A stretch of DNA of 40,284 bases from Nitrospinota bacterium. Lineage in GTDB: Bacteria > Nitrospinota_A > UBA7883 > JACRLM01. The position numbers and the translations under genes were made by a program. The notes under the pieces are model-generated. The model ran no database searches, was not told the DNA's origin, and saw nothing but the letters and a program-made list of their open reading frames with translations. Shown here piece by piece: positions 1-6,575 of the stretch (position 1 is its first letter; every line of letters starts with the position of its first letter). Location of the stretch: contig JACRLM010000069.1 in NCBI GenBank assembly GCA_016235255.1, forward strand, positions 1 to 40,284, written 5' to 3'.

Positions 1-49
1 AATCCATTCTTCCCTTGCCAGTTTTCCCGTTACCGTTTACTCTTTTCAT
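1..49 (-). CDS. N-terminus of an unidentified gene, cut by the window edge
   Basis: Reading leftward from an ATG at 49-47 gives MKRVNGNGKTGKGRMD with no stop before the window ends. A strong ribosome binding site (AAGGAGGT, 53-60 on the minus strand) lies about 4-5 nt upstream, so translation from here is believable. The peptide is too short to assign. It begins about 87 nt inside an IS-like terminus at 135, and that position would suit a transposase or other IS-encoded gene; this is inference only. Confidence 0.45.
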   Translation of the reverse strand, partial: MKRVNGNGKTGKGRMD

Positions 50-100
50 GTGACCTCCTTGCTTTCCGTTGTTTTCGTTCAAAAACATGGTAGCAGGTGA

Positions 101-135
101 GGTCATACCTTCGTTTCAACTAAGTTTAGGACACT
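101..135 (-). mobile_element. Putative IS terminus (left end of window)
   Basis: Read on the minus strand from 135 inward, the sequence starts AGTGTCCTAAACTTAGT. The start of the terminus at the other end of the window (plus strand from 40150) is AGTGTCCCAACGTTAGT. Over 21 aligned positions about 17 match. The partial gene at 1-49 points away from the window interior, as a transposase gene inside an element spanning the window edge would. The element family cannot be determined from this side alone. Confidence 0.4.
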
Positions 136-410
136 TTCGCTAAATTAGGCCAATACCCCAATATTACCGTTACTTGGCTTAAATGAAGTAAAAGGTGATT
201 TAGTATAAACTATGTAATAAAAAAATTCAATTTATATTTAGTTAAATGATATGTTCTCTAAGCTCGCCGTATTCGCCATGCCGTTGAGTTTATAAAGGGG
301 GAGAGAAAATTAACCACAGAGACACGGAGACATGGAGAAAGAATTTCAATATTAGAATGAATATGTTTCTTTGTGCCTCAGTGGTGATAATCCTTCAACA
401 AGGAGCGCGT
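136..410. other. AT-rich intergenic spacer
   Basis: About 270 bp with no convincing coding frame, clearly more AT-rich than the rest of the window. It holds several A/T runs (about 195-245) and the inverted repeat listed separately at 309-392. It lies beyond the 3' end of the sigma-54 activator gene, which ends at 411. No clear intrinsic terminator with a T-tract is visible. Confidence 0.5.
309..392. repeat. Imperfect inverted repeat of the ACCACAGAGACAC type
   Basis: The left arm around 311-330 contains ACCACAGAGACACGGAGA. The reverse complement of the right arm around 366-386 reads ACCACTGAGGCACAAAGAA, so the arms pair imperfectly across a loop of roughly 35 bp. Phrases of the form CCACAGAGACACAGAG recur between genes in many bacterial genomes, so this is probably a copy of a dispersed repeat rather than a gene-specific site. 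It follows the stop of the minus-strand gene at 411 and could act as a transcript end. Confidence 0.45.
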
Positions 411-1772
411 TCACTCCCGGTCTATTCCGAGTTCTTTTATCTTTCTGTGTATCGTGCGGGCGTTCACGCCGGCGTGTTTGGACGCTTCGGTCACGTTTCC
501 GTTGAAGCGGCGCAGTATTTCCACTAAATATTCACGCTCCGCCCGGGCCACCACGTTCTTTAGCTCCATGGCGCCTGTTCCTTCCGCTCCGGTTTGCCCG
601 GAACTCACCGCCGGTATGTCCAGCCGCTCCACATATGGCCCTTTGCTCATTATCGCGGCCCGCTCCACAAGGTTCTTCAACTCCCGGATGTTGCCCGGCC
701 AGAAATAGCTTCGCATCTGGTCTATGGCGGTGGAGGTGAAGCCCATCAGGTTCCTGCCGAGGATTTCGTTGAAGTTGCGCAGGTAATGCTCCGCAATCGG
801 TTGTATGTCCACTTGCCGTTCCCGCAGTGGTGGCAGGCTCACCGGCACCACATTGATCCTGTAATAAAGGTCCTCCCGGAATTCCCCCTTGCGCACCGCC
901 TCCCTCAAGTCCACGTTTGTGGCGCAAACATAACGCACGTCCACCTTTATATTTTCGTTGCCGCCCACCCGGGTGATTTCCCCTTCCTGCAGGGCGCGCA
1001 ATATCTTCACCTGCATGTTCTGGGATATGTTCCCGATTTCGTCGAGGAAGAGCGTCCCTTTGTCCGCCAGTTCGAACTTTCCTATCTTCCTTGCGATGGC
1101 TCCGGTGAAAGAGCCTTTCTCGTGGCCGAAAAGCTCCGTCTCCAGAAGCGAGTCGGTGAGCGCGCCGCAGTTGATGGCCACGAATTTTTTTCCGGCCCGT
1201 TTTGACGCGCGGTGGATGGCCCTGGCGGCCAGTTCCTTGCCGGTGCCTGTCTCCCCGTGGATCAGCACGGTGGAATTGGTGGGCGCCACGGACTGCATCA
1301 GGCGGAACACCTCCATCATCTTCGGATCAAGGCTTATGATGTCGCTGAATTCTTCGGAAGGGTACATCCCCCGGCGCAGGTCCGTTACGTCGCGGACGAT
1401 CTCTATGACGCTGTCCAGCGATCCGGATGCGGAGGTGAGGGGATAGACGGACACTTCCTTGAGGGAGCTTTGGGCTCCGGTCTGCGTGGTGAATGTGTTA
1501 AAGGCCGGCTGGCCGGTGTCGAACACCTGCTTGACCACGCAATACGAGCAAAGCTCCTGGGAGCCGTGGAAACCCTCGAAGCATCTGGCTCCGATGAGCG
1601 CGTCCTTGTCCAGTTCCTTGCCGCCGGAGTTAAGGCCCGATTTGTTTACGAACAGCACCGTAAAATCGCGGCCGAGGATTTTTATTGAATCGCGGATGCC
1701 GTCCAGGATGTTGCCCAGGAAGGCCGCGTCCAACGGCGCCTTGGGGGCGGATTTGGGCGTCTGTTCGTCCAT
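411..1772 (-). CDS. Sigma-54-dependent transcriptional activator with Cys-containing PAS domain
   Basis: A 453-residue bacterial enhancer-binding protein that would remodel sigma-54 RNA polymerase at -24/-12 promoters. An N-terminal PAS-like sensor (about 15-135) carries Cys64 and a C-x-x-C pair (Cys75, Cys78). The AAA+ domain (about 145-375) has Walker A GETGTGKE (173-180), a GSFTGA loop at 220-225 (Ser for Ala in the usual GAFTGA) and Walker B around LFLDEI (241-246). A Fis-type helix-turn-helix closes the protein (about 410-450). There is no receiver domain, so the PAS domain is probably the input; the Cys cluster could bind metal, heme or report redox state (inference). It starts 2 nt after the stop of the upstream glycosyltransferase gene, without a clear ribosome binding site, suggesting cotranscription and coupled translation. 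Target genes are unknown. Confidence 0.9.
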   Translation of the reverse strand: MDEQTPKSAPKAPLDAAFLGNILDGIRDSIKILGRDFTVLFVNKSGLNSGGKELDKDALIGARCFEGFHGSQELCSYCVVKQVFDTGQPAFNTFTTQTGAQSSLKEVSVYPLTSASGSLDSVIEIVRDVTDLRRGMYPSEEFSDIISLDPKMMEVFRLMQSVAPTNSTVLIHGETGTGKELAARAIHRASKRAGKKFVAINCGALTDSLLETELFGHEKGSFTGAIARKIGKFELADKGTLFLDEIGNISQNMQVKILRALQEGEITRVGGNENIKVDVRYVCATNVDLREAVRKGEFREDLYYRINVVPVSLPPLRERQVDIQPIAEHYLRNFNEILGRNLMGFTSTAIDQMRSYFWPGNIRELKNLVERAAIMSKGPYVERLDIPAVSSGQTGAEGTGAMELKNVVARAEREYLVEILRRFNGNVTEASKHAGVNARTIHRKIKELGIDRE

Positions 1773-1774
1773 GA

Positions 1775-2851
1775 TTAAATATAACCGTCAATTATTCCGG
1801 CGGCCTGCCGCGCCCCGTCAATGGAGGCGGAGGCGGCCGGATTGGCCGCGTTCATTAAAAACGTCACGTCATCGTCCAGGTTTTCACCGAAGAACCTGCT
1901 CCGGGGAACGGCCCGCACGGCGGCGTAATCCCTTATGTCCCTATCCAGCGCTTCATATTCTACGAAATCATTGCGGGGGGTGTAAAGGATGCCGCGGGGC
2001 GTTGCGGCCAATTCGGAGCACAGCCCATAGCCAAGTTTGCCTATCACCATGTCGGCGGCGGCCAGAAGGCAGGCATGTTCCGCTTCACCCCTTTCAAACC
2101 GCCGCATACGTCCGAAACGCGGATTTCCCTCGCCGAGGGTGAGAAGGCCGCACACCGTCACCCTTTCCTCCACCGTGCCGAAAAAGTCTCCCGCGCCGAT
2201 CCCCCCAAGGGAGACAAGCGCGTATTTCCCCTCCGGCGAAAGGCCGAGCTTGCGCCGGGCCTCCTCGCGGGTAAGACCGCTTTTGTTGGCGATCAAGTTT
2301 ATGTCTTTCACGTTGGCGTATCCGTCCATGCCGCCGGAGAATGTCTTGATGCGCAGAATCCTTGTGGCGGAAGTGTACACCTTTGTGAGCCATTTTGAGA
2401 TATCGTAAAACTCAGGTATTACGGGGGCGTAGGCGCCAAGTATCCAGTCCCAAAGGAAGTTCGTTACCACTATGGTTGGTACGCCGAGCCTTCGGCCCGT
2501 TTCCACCCCCAAAGGGGATATGTCGCTGACGACGGCGGCTGGTTTATGTTTGGAGGCGTAAGCATATTCAGCATCGGCGGCGGCGGGGAAGGCGCGCATC
2601 ATGGCGGTGAAGCGCTGGAGTGTGCCGTCAACGTCGGTTGTCAGGCAATCTACCTGGGCCGGGCCGGAATCCACGTCCGCCGGGTCCACGACCACCTCGC
2701 CGCGCGATCCTTTTTTAAAAAGCCACGAAGGGGCGGAGGTGCGGACGATCACCCTGCGGCCGAAGTCATCGGCCAGGGACTTTGCCACAAGCGCGGCGCG
2801 GGTGGCGTGGCCGAAGCCGTGGCCGGAGACGTAATAGAGAACGGTTTTCAT
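1775..2851 (-). CDS. GT-B glycosyltransferase-like protein related to the N-terminal domain of L-arabinokinase
   Basis: A 358-residue protein beginning [18 protein letters not shown]. The GHGFGHATR loop, a [10 protein letters not shown] segment and the [10 protein letters not shown] motif resemble, from memory, the glycosyltransferase-like N-terminal domain of plant L-arabinokinase and GT28-type nucleotide-sugar enzymes. Donor and acceptor are unknown. The reading frame extends 25 codons upstream, but the ATG at 2851 is preferred: the family motif starts there and a TATAAT box lies only 6 nt before it (2858-2863), leaving no room for a 5' leader. The sigma-54 activator follows after 2 nt. A partial copy of this gene's first 11 codons is present at 3374-3406, beyond the hicBA pair. 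Confidence 0.7.
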   Translation of the reverse strand: MKTVLYYVSGHGFGHATRAALVAKSLADDFGRRVIVRTSAPSWLFKKGSRGEVVVDPADVDSGPAQVDCLTTDVDGTLQRFTAMMRAFPAAADAEYAYASKHKPAAVVSDISPLGVETGRRLGVPTIVVTNFLWDWILGAYAPVIPEFYDISKWLTKVYTSATRILRIKTFSGGMDGYANVKDINLIANKSGLTREEARRKLGLSPEGKYALVSLGGIGAGDFFGTVEERVTVCGLLTLGEGNPRFGRMRRFERGEAEHACLLAAADMVIGKLGYGLCSELAATPRGILYTPRNDFVEYEALDRDIRDYAAVRAVPRSRFFGENLDDDVTFLMNAANPAASASIDGARQAAGIIDGYI

Positions 2852-2857
2852 CCAAGG

Positions 2858-2863
2858 ATTATA
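2858..2863 (-). promoter_or_regulatory. Possible leaderless promoter -10 box of the glycosyltransferase gene
   Basis: TATAAT on the minus strand ends 6 nt before the ATG at 2851, so transcription would start at or next to the start codon. No Shine-Dalgarno sequence is visible and no good -35 match is seen 16-18 bp upstream. Confidence 0.4.
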
Positions 2864-2901
2864 CACTTCCGCGGCGTGAACCGGGTGGTTCCACAGTCTG
2901 G

Positions 2902-2907
2902 TATAAT
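2902..2907 (+). promoter_or_regulatory. Candidate -10 box for hicBA
   Basis: A perfect TATAAT lies 35 nt upstream of the hicB ATG at 2942. The -35 region is weak. Together with the opposing box at 2858-2863 this makes a divergent promoter region of about 90 bp. Confidence 0.4.
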
Positions 2908-2941
2908 GACATGATAGATGAGCCAACCGGAGATCGCAAAA

Positions 2942-3166
2942 ATGTCATACAAGGCAAGTGTGGTGATCGAAAAAGATGGAAACGGGTATTACGCATACTG
3001 CCCGGAGCTGGACGGATGCCAGACGCAGGGGGGGACGCTTGAGGAAATTATCGCCAACATGAAAGAGGCCGTGGCCCTTTATGTTGAGACAATGAGCGAG
3101 GAAGAAATAAAGGAGCGTTTCAGCAAGGAAATCCTCACCACATCTTTTGAGGTGGCGGTTGGCTAA
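2942..3166 (+). CDS. hicB: HicB-family antitoxin
   Basis: A 74-residue protein with the degraded RNase-H-like fold typical of HicB: MSYKASVVIEKDGNGYYAYC, then the PELDGCQTQG turn and an EEIIANMKEAVALYV helix. These antitoxins bind and block a HicA mRNA interferase. The C-terminal DNA-binding extension of longer HicB proteins is not evident, so direct autorepression is uncertain. An ATG eight codons earlier (2918) is in frame, but GGAG at 2929-2932 is well placed for 2942. The gene overlaps hicA by 8 nt. This antitoxin-first order is the reverse of the second pair at 19588-20050. Confidence 0.8.
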   Translation: MSYKASVVIEKDGNGYYAYCPELDGCQTQGGTLEEIIANMKEAVALYVETMSEEEIKERFSKEILTTSFEVAVG

Positions 3167-3359
3167 GACTCCAAGGCTGACCTATCGTGAACTCGAATCA
3201 ATGTTGATGAAAGCGGGGTTTGAGCTGGTCAGGATCAAGGGGAGCCACAGGATATTCATGAAATCCGCGTCAAGGGTTGTGGTTCCTTTCCACTCCGGCG
3301 GCACATTGCATCCAAAAATAATCAAAAAAGCGCTGGAAACAATCAAGGCGTCGTCTTGA
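3159..3359 (+). CDS. hicA: HicA-family mRNA interferase toxin
   Basis: A 66-residue basic protein with the double-stranded-RNA-binding-like HicA fold: KTPRLTYRELESMLMKAGFE, the catalytic GSHR motif and a VVVPFHSGGTLHPKIIKK tail. The family cleaves mRNA and is inhibited by HicB. A TTG at 3159 (MAKTPRL) is the likely start, because GAGG at 3149-3152 sits 6 nt upstream; a further in-frame TTG at 3147 is too early for that site. Translation is probably coupled to hicB, whose stop lies inside this gene. Thirteen bases after the stop, a copy of the start of the neighbouring glycosyltransferase gene begins. Confidence 0.8.
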   Translation: MAKTPRLTYRELESMLMKAGFELVRIKGSHRIFMKSASRVVVPFHSGGTLHPKIIKKALETIKASS

Positions 3360-3373
3360 ATTGCCGCCACAGC

Positions 3374-3406
3374 GAGGCCACAGACGTAATAGAGGACGGT
3401 TTTCAC
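3374..3406 (-). pseudogene. Remnant copy of the 5' end of the glycosyltransferase gene
   Basis: On the minus strand, GTG at 3406 opens VKTVLYYVCG, matching [10 protein letters not shown] at the start of the intact gene (2851). Over 33 nt (3374-3406 versus 2819-2851) 28 positions are identical; similarity then stops. The GTG overlaps the TGA of the antitoxin gene at 3403 as GTGA, with AAGGAG just upstream, like a genuine coupled start. The fragment looks like the stump of a gene that once followed the antitoxin. The hicBA pair lies between stump and intact copy. Confidence 0.6.
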
Positions 3407-3624
3407 CTTCTCCTTGATTCCCGCAACGCGCCGAGAATATCCTTGCGGGAAACTTTATGCCCGGAAAGCCCGTTCACTTCAAAAGGGGAGCTTTCCTGAC
3501 GCGCCTTGGGCGTGATCAGATACATATCCCCCTTGCGGCGGCGGATGACCACTTCCTCTTTTCGCGATTCATCCAGAACATCGGCAAGTTTGTCCCGGGC
3601 CTGCGAATAAGTGTATATCTTCAT
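3403..3624 (-). CDS. Orphan Phd/YefM-family antitoxin
   Basis: A 73-residue protein starting MKIYTYSQARDKLADVLDES, the N-terminal DNA-binding fold of Phd/YefM antitoxins, followed by EEVVIRRRKGDMYLITPK. Such proteins repress their own promoter and neutralise a toxin through a C-terminal tail. The frame extends 28 codons further upstream, but the ATG at 3624 matches the family start. No toxin gene is adjacent: the downstream neighbour is only a 33-nt gene remnant facing hicA. It may be a degraded pair, a free-standing regulator, or protection against a toxin encoded elsewhere. Its promoter shares a TGTACA hexamer with the yefM-yoeB promoter at 14.8 kb. Confidence 0.75.
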   Translation of the reverse strand: MKIYTYSQARDKLADVLDESRKEEVVIRRRKGDMYLITPKARQESSPFEVNGLSGHKVSRKDILGALRESRRR

Positions 3625-3673
3625 TTGTCCAATAGCCCTATGTTGAGGTTTCGCGCCGCCTCGCTCAAGCCTT

Positions 3674-3708
3674 TTGTAAACTGTACAACTCGCAGTGTGA
3701 ATTGGCAA
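3674..3708 (-). promoter_or_regulatory. Promoter and candidate operator of the orphan antitoxin
   Basis: On the minus strand, TTGCCA (3708-3703), a 17-nt spacer and TACAGT (3685-3680) form a good sigma-70-type promoter. The inverted repeat TTGTA-N5-TACAA (3674-3688) overlaps the -10 and contains TGTACA (3682-3687). TGTACA is the known core of YefM operators, so autorepression here is likely. Confidence 0.5.
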
Positions 3709-3744
3709 TATGCGCTCTGCCCCGCCCGCTGCCTTGGCGGCTGA

Positions 3745-4509
3745 TCACACCACTATCCTCTTCCTCACAAGCCTGACGGCGAGCCACGTGAAAAACAGCG
3801 CCCCGGCCGCAAGAAATACCGGAGCCGCGACAAGCCCTTCACCCACGGAGCCGTGGAAGAAAAACCTGATGAGGTTCACGGAGTGCGTGGCCGGGAGCGT
3901 CAGCGATAGCCATTTGACGGCGTCCGGGAACTGGTCGAGCGGGAAGAACACCCCTGAAAGGAAGAACATCGGCGCCACCGCCAGGGTGAAAAAATAATCG
4001 AAAAAATCATAGCTTGGCGATATGGCCGAAAAGCATATGGCCGCCGCGGCGAAAAGCGTCCCCGTGAACGCCACGGTGACCGCTATGCCCAAAAATCCCG
4101 GGCCGGGGGCATAAAGCCCGAATAGCGTCATCACTATGACCATCACCGTGGCGGATATCATGGACTTGGTCATCCCCCACATGATCTCACCCACCACAAG
4201 GTCGGCAAGGGACACGGGGGTGGATATGATGGACTCGTATGTCCCCTGCACCGTCATCCGGGTGAACGAGCCGAAGGTGCATTCGAACACCGCCGAGTAC
4301 ATCGCCGTGGTCACGATAAGCCCCGGCGCGATGTAGTTTATGTACGGCATGCCGCCTATGCCGCTCATGTAGCCGCCAAGCCCCATCCCCATGGTGAAAA
4401 GGTACAAAAGCGGCTCGCCTATATTCCCGACAAGGCTTGGCTTGTAGTGTGTAAGGTAAACTGAAAAGTTCCTGCGCCACACGTGGAGGGCCCTGTGGGT
4501 GACCATCAT
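3745..4509 (-). CDS. ABC-2 type transporter permease (NodJ-like)
   Basis: A 254-residue membrane protein with about six hydrophobic segments and the ABC-2 layout: a first membrane span around 25-45, YINYIAPGLIVTTAMYSAVFE, and a conserved PMFFLSGVFFPLDQFP segment before the last spans. It would form the inner-membrane channel of an exporter with the ATPase encoded just upstream, whose stop overlaps this start as ATGA. NodJ-type permeases export lipo-oligosaccharides, but many relatives export other substrates; the cargo is unknown. GGAG lies immediately before the start, inside the ATPase gene. Confidence 0.85.
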   Translation of the reverse strand: MMVTHRALHVWRRNFSVYLTHYKPSLVGNIGEPLLYLFTMGMGLGGYMSGIGGMPYINYIAPGLIVTTAMYSAVFECTFGSFTRMTVQGTYESIISTPVSLADLVVGEIMWGMTKSMISATVMVIVMTLFGLYAPGPGFLGIAVTVAFTGTLFAAAAICFSAISPSYDFFDYFFTLAVAPMFFLSGVFFPLDQFPDAVKWLSLTLPATHSVNLIRFFFHGSVGEGLVAAPVFLAAGALFFTWLAVRLVRKRIVV

Positions 4510-5447
4510 CTCCCCTCCGCCGCGCCTGCGTGGCCTTTATGCGTGAGTTTTATGAAAAGGTCCTCCAAGTTCGGGGCGCGTCTTGTTTTCACGAAGCCCA
4601 GTTCGCCGTTGCGCGCCATTATCGCGTCAAGCTCTCCGTCGGCGGGGCCGAAAATCACGAAACTGTTCTCCATCCGCTCAAACCGCAGTCCGGTCCGGGA
4701 TATGGCCTCTTCGGCGGCGCTCTCAAAACCTTCCCGGCACACAAGCTCCGTCACCGCGTCCCCCAGTTGCTCGTGGATCAGCCGTTCCGGCTCGCCGGTG
4801 AGCATTATGCGCCCGTCCCGCATGATCGCCACCCTGCCGCAAAGCCTCATGGCCTCTTCCATGTAATGGGTGGTGAGGATCATGGTGACTCCGGAGCGCT
4901 TGAGCTCGGCGAGCTTTCTCCATATTACGAGCCGGGCGGAGGGGTCCAGCCCGGTGGTCGGCTCGTCGAGGATGAGGATGGAAGGATCGTTGATAAGCGC
5001 CCGGGCGATCACAAGCCTTCTGCGCATACCGCCGGAAAGGGCCCTGATCTTGTGGTTGCGCCATTGGGTAAGGTGGAAAAAGTCCAGAAGCGCCCGCGCC
5101 TTGTCCTCCGCCGTTTTTCGGGGGATGTCGAAATACCCGGCGAACACCACGAGGTTTTTCATCACGGACAGGTCCGGGTCCAGGCTTTCTTCCTGCGGCG
5201 CCACGCCCAGGATCGCCTTTATTTCCCTGTCGTCTTTCCCGGCGGCCATGCCGTCCACGGTGATGGAGCCTTCATCTATTGGCGAAAGGCACTGGATCAT
5301 ACGCATCACGGAGGTCTTGCCGGCCCCGTTTGGGCCCAAAAACCCAAAACACTCCCCCCGCATCACGGAAAAGTCCACTCCGGCGACGGCGGTGAAGGAA
5401 CCGAACTTTTTTACGATACCGGCCCCGTTCACCATAACCGATGGCAT
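4506..5447 (-). CDS. ABC transporter ATP-binding protein (NodI-like)
   Basis: A 313-residue cytoplasmic ATPase that would power the permease encoded after it. Visible motifs are Walker A GPNGAGKT near residue 40, Q-loop APQEESLDPDL, signature LSGGMRRR, Walker B LILDEPTTGLDP and the switch histidine in LTTHYMEEA. About 80 extra C-terminal residues after the ATPase core are normal for this exporter type. ATG at 5447 is chosen over a GTG one codon earlier because GGAG (5455-5458) is spaced 7 nt from it. The gene starts 13 nt after the transaldolase stop, so tal-ATPase-permease is probably one operon. Confidence 0.9.
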   Translation of the reverse strand: MPSVMVNGAGIVKKFGSFTAVAGVDFSVMRGECFGFLGPNGAGKTSVMRMIQCLSPIDEGSITVDGMAAGKDDREIKAILGVAPQEESLDPDLSVMKNLVVFAGYFDIPRKTAEDKARALLDFFHLTQWRNHKIRALSGGMRRRLVIARALINDPSILILDEPTTGLDPSARLVIWRKLAELKRSGVTMILTTHYMEEAMRLCGRVAIMRDGRIMLTGEPERLIHEQLGDAVTELVCREGFESAAEEAISRTGLRFERMENSFVIFGPADGELDAIMARNGELGFVKTRRAPNLEDLFIKLTHKGHAGAAEGR

Positions 5448-5460
5448 CACAAGGCTCCGG

Positions 5461-6108
5461 TCAGGATTTTGGCACCTTCTCCCAGTCTTTCAAGAACCGC
5501 TCTATCCCCACGTCCGTGAGCGGATGGCGGGAAAGCTGGGTGATAACGGAGAAAGGTATGGTGGCCACGTCGGCTCCCATCCGGGCCGATTCAAGCACAT
5601 GGAGCGGGTTGCGGACCGAGGCGACGATCACCTCCGTGTCGAACCCGTAGTTTGAGAAAATTTCCATTATCTGGCCGATGATCTCAATGCCGTTGTGCGA
5701 CGCGTCGTCCAGCCTGCCGATGAATGGGGAGACATACGATGCCCCCGCCTTGGCCGCCAGAAGAGCCTGGTTTGCGGAGAACACCAGCGTAACGTTGGTC
5801 TTTATCCCCTCGCCGGTGAGCGTTTTCACCGCCTTGAGCCCCTCGGTGGTCATCGGGATCTTCACCACGATGTTCTCGTGGATCTTGGCCAGCTCCCGCG
5901 CCTCATTGAGCATCCCGGCGCAGTCGAGCGCTATCACCTCGGCGGATATCGGGCCGTCCACCTCAGCCACGATCTCGTTGATGACCGTTCTAAAATCCTT
6001 GCCGGTCTTGGCCACCAGGGATGGATTGGTGGTGACGCCGTCCACCACGCCCAAGGCGTTGGCTTCGCGGATTTCCTTTATGTCCGCCGAGTCTATGAAA
6101 ATCTTCAT
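5461..6108 (-). CDS. tal: Transaldolase (short TalC/FSA-like form)
   Basis: A 215-residue class I aldolase of the short transaldolase / fructose-6-phosphate aldolase group. It would transfer dihydroxyacetone units between sugar phosphates in the non-oxidative pentose phosphate pathway. The sequence opens [16 protein letters not shown], continues with [11 protein letters not shown], and has the Schiff-base lysine in IVVKIPMT (Lys83), then [29 protein letters not shown], all typical. GGAG lies about 10 nt before the ATG. Whether the main activity is transaldolase or F6P aldolase cannot be settled by eye. It heads the minus-strand run with the ABC exporter. Confidence 0.93.
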   Translation of the reverse strand: MKIFIDSADIKEIREANALGVVDGVTTNPSLVAKTGKDFRTVINEIVAEVDGPISAEVIALDCAGMLNEARELAKIHENIVVKIPMTTEGLKAVKTLTGEGIKTNVTLVFSANQALLAAKAGASYVSPFIGRLDDASHNGIEIIGQIMEIFSNYGFDTEVIVASVRNPLHVLESARMGADVATIPFSVITQLSRHPLTDVGIERFLKDWEKVPKS

Positions 6109-6165
6109 TTAATATGCTCTCCAGATCGAAGGGGAAAAAACAGCGTGATCATATCCAATCAGACG

Positions 6166-6194
6166 ATTATATGAAAGAAAACCCAAGGCGCCAA
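6166..6194 (-). promoter_or_regulatory. Candidate promoter of the transaldolase-ABC operon
   Basis: On the minus strand, TTGGCG (6194-6189), a 17-nt spacer and a perfect TATAAT (6171-6166), about 58 nt before the tal ATG. The -35 lies inside the first copy of the 28-bp direct repeat. Confidence 0.5.
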
Positions 6195-6213
6195 GCTGTA
6201 TAGCGCCGCCGGG
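6186..6213. repeat. 28-bp direct repeat, copy 1
   Basis: The copy begins AGGCGCCAAGCTGTATAGCG. A second copy at 6319-6346 differs by one base (AGGCGT...), 133 bp away start to start. No other copy was seen in the window. Both lie between divergent operons and bracket two hairpins. Confidence 0.75.
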
Positions 6214-6226
6214 GGGAGTAGATGCT

Positions 6227-6262
6227 CGGCGGGGTGTTTAAGCCGGAGGCGTCACCCCGCCG
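6227..6262. repeat. Hairpin, 10-bp perfect arms
   Basis: CGGCGGGGTG (6227-6236) pairs with CACCCCGCCG (6253-6262) across a 16-nt loop. No T-tract follows on either strand, so it is not a classical intrinsic terminator. Confidence 0.6.
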
Positions 6263-6285
6263 TCCTGACATTACACACTGAGCAG

Positions 6286-6310
6286 GTCCGGGGTGAAGAA
6301 CACCCCGGAC
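6286..6310. repeat. Hairpin, 10-bp perfect arms, 5-nt loop
   Basis: GTCCGGGGTG (6286-6295), loop AAGAA, CACCCCGGAC (6301-6310). It shares the GGGGTG/CACCCC core with the hairpin at 6227-6262, so the two may be diverged copies of one unit. Confidence 0.65.
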
Positions 6311-6318
6311 AGCAAGGG

Positions 6319-6346
6319 AGGCGTCAAGCTGTATAGCGCCGCCGGG
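6319..6346. repeat. 28-bp direct repeat, copy 2
   Basis: Near-identical (27 of 28) to 6186-6213. It runs directly into the composite palindrome at 6344-6500. Confidence 0.75.
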
Positions 6347-6500
6347 ATGAAGAGGACTTCCTTTTCTTTGGAAAGAAAAGGAAGCGAAAAGAAACTTTAT
6401 CTGCGCCGCTTGGGGGGATGGAATCCCCCGCAAGGCGGCGCACACGGTTTTCTTTTGGTTCTTTTCTTTTTCCCAAAAGAAAAGAACGCCTCTTTTCCCC
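6344..6500. mobile_element. Composite palindromic element (MITE- or REP-like), three nested hairpins
   Basis: Three hairpins follow each other. The first is CTTCCTTTTCTTT / AAAGAAAAGGAAG at 6357-6384 (13-bp arms, 2-nt loop). The second is at 6402-6442, with TGCGCCGCTT pairing AAGGCGGCGCA and GGGGGAT pairing ATCCCCC. The third is GTTCTTTTCTTTT / AAAAGAAAAGAAC at 6458-6487 (13-bp arms, 4-nt loop). The outer flanks GGGATGAAGAGG and CCTCTTTTCCCC also pair imperfectly, so the whole block is one large palindrome. No coding frame is convincing here. Confidence 0.6.
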
Positions 6501-6510
6501 TGCGCGGCTA

Positions 6511-6539
6511 TTGACATATGGGGCGGCTCCGGTTATTTT
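6511..6539 (+). promoter_or_regulatory. Promoter of the fab operon
   Basis: A consensus TTGACA (6511-6516), a 17-nt spacer and TATTTT (6534-6539), 36 nt upstream of the fabD ATG. It lies directly after the composite palindrome. Confidence 0.6.
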
Positions 6540-6575
6540 CTACGATTCCTTGGTATTCTTGGATATTTCCATATA

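Noticed and set aside
6167..6517. Short open frames on both strands between tal and fabD
   Set aside because: They run through hairpins and direct repeats and have no protein-like composition.
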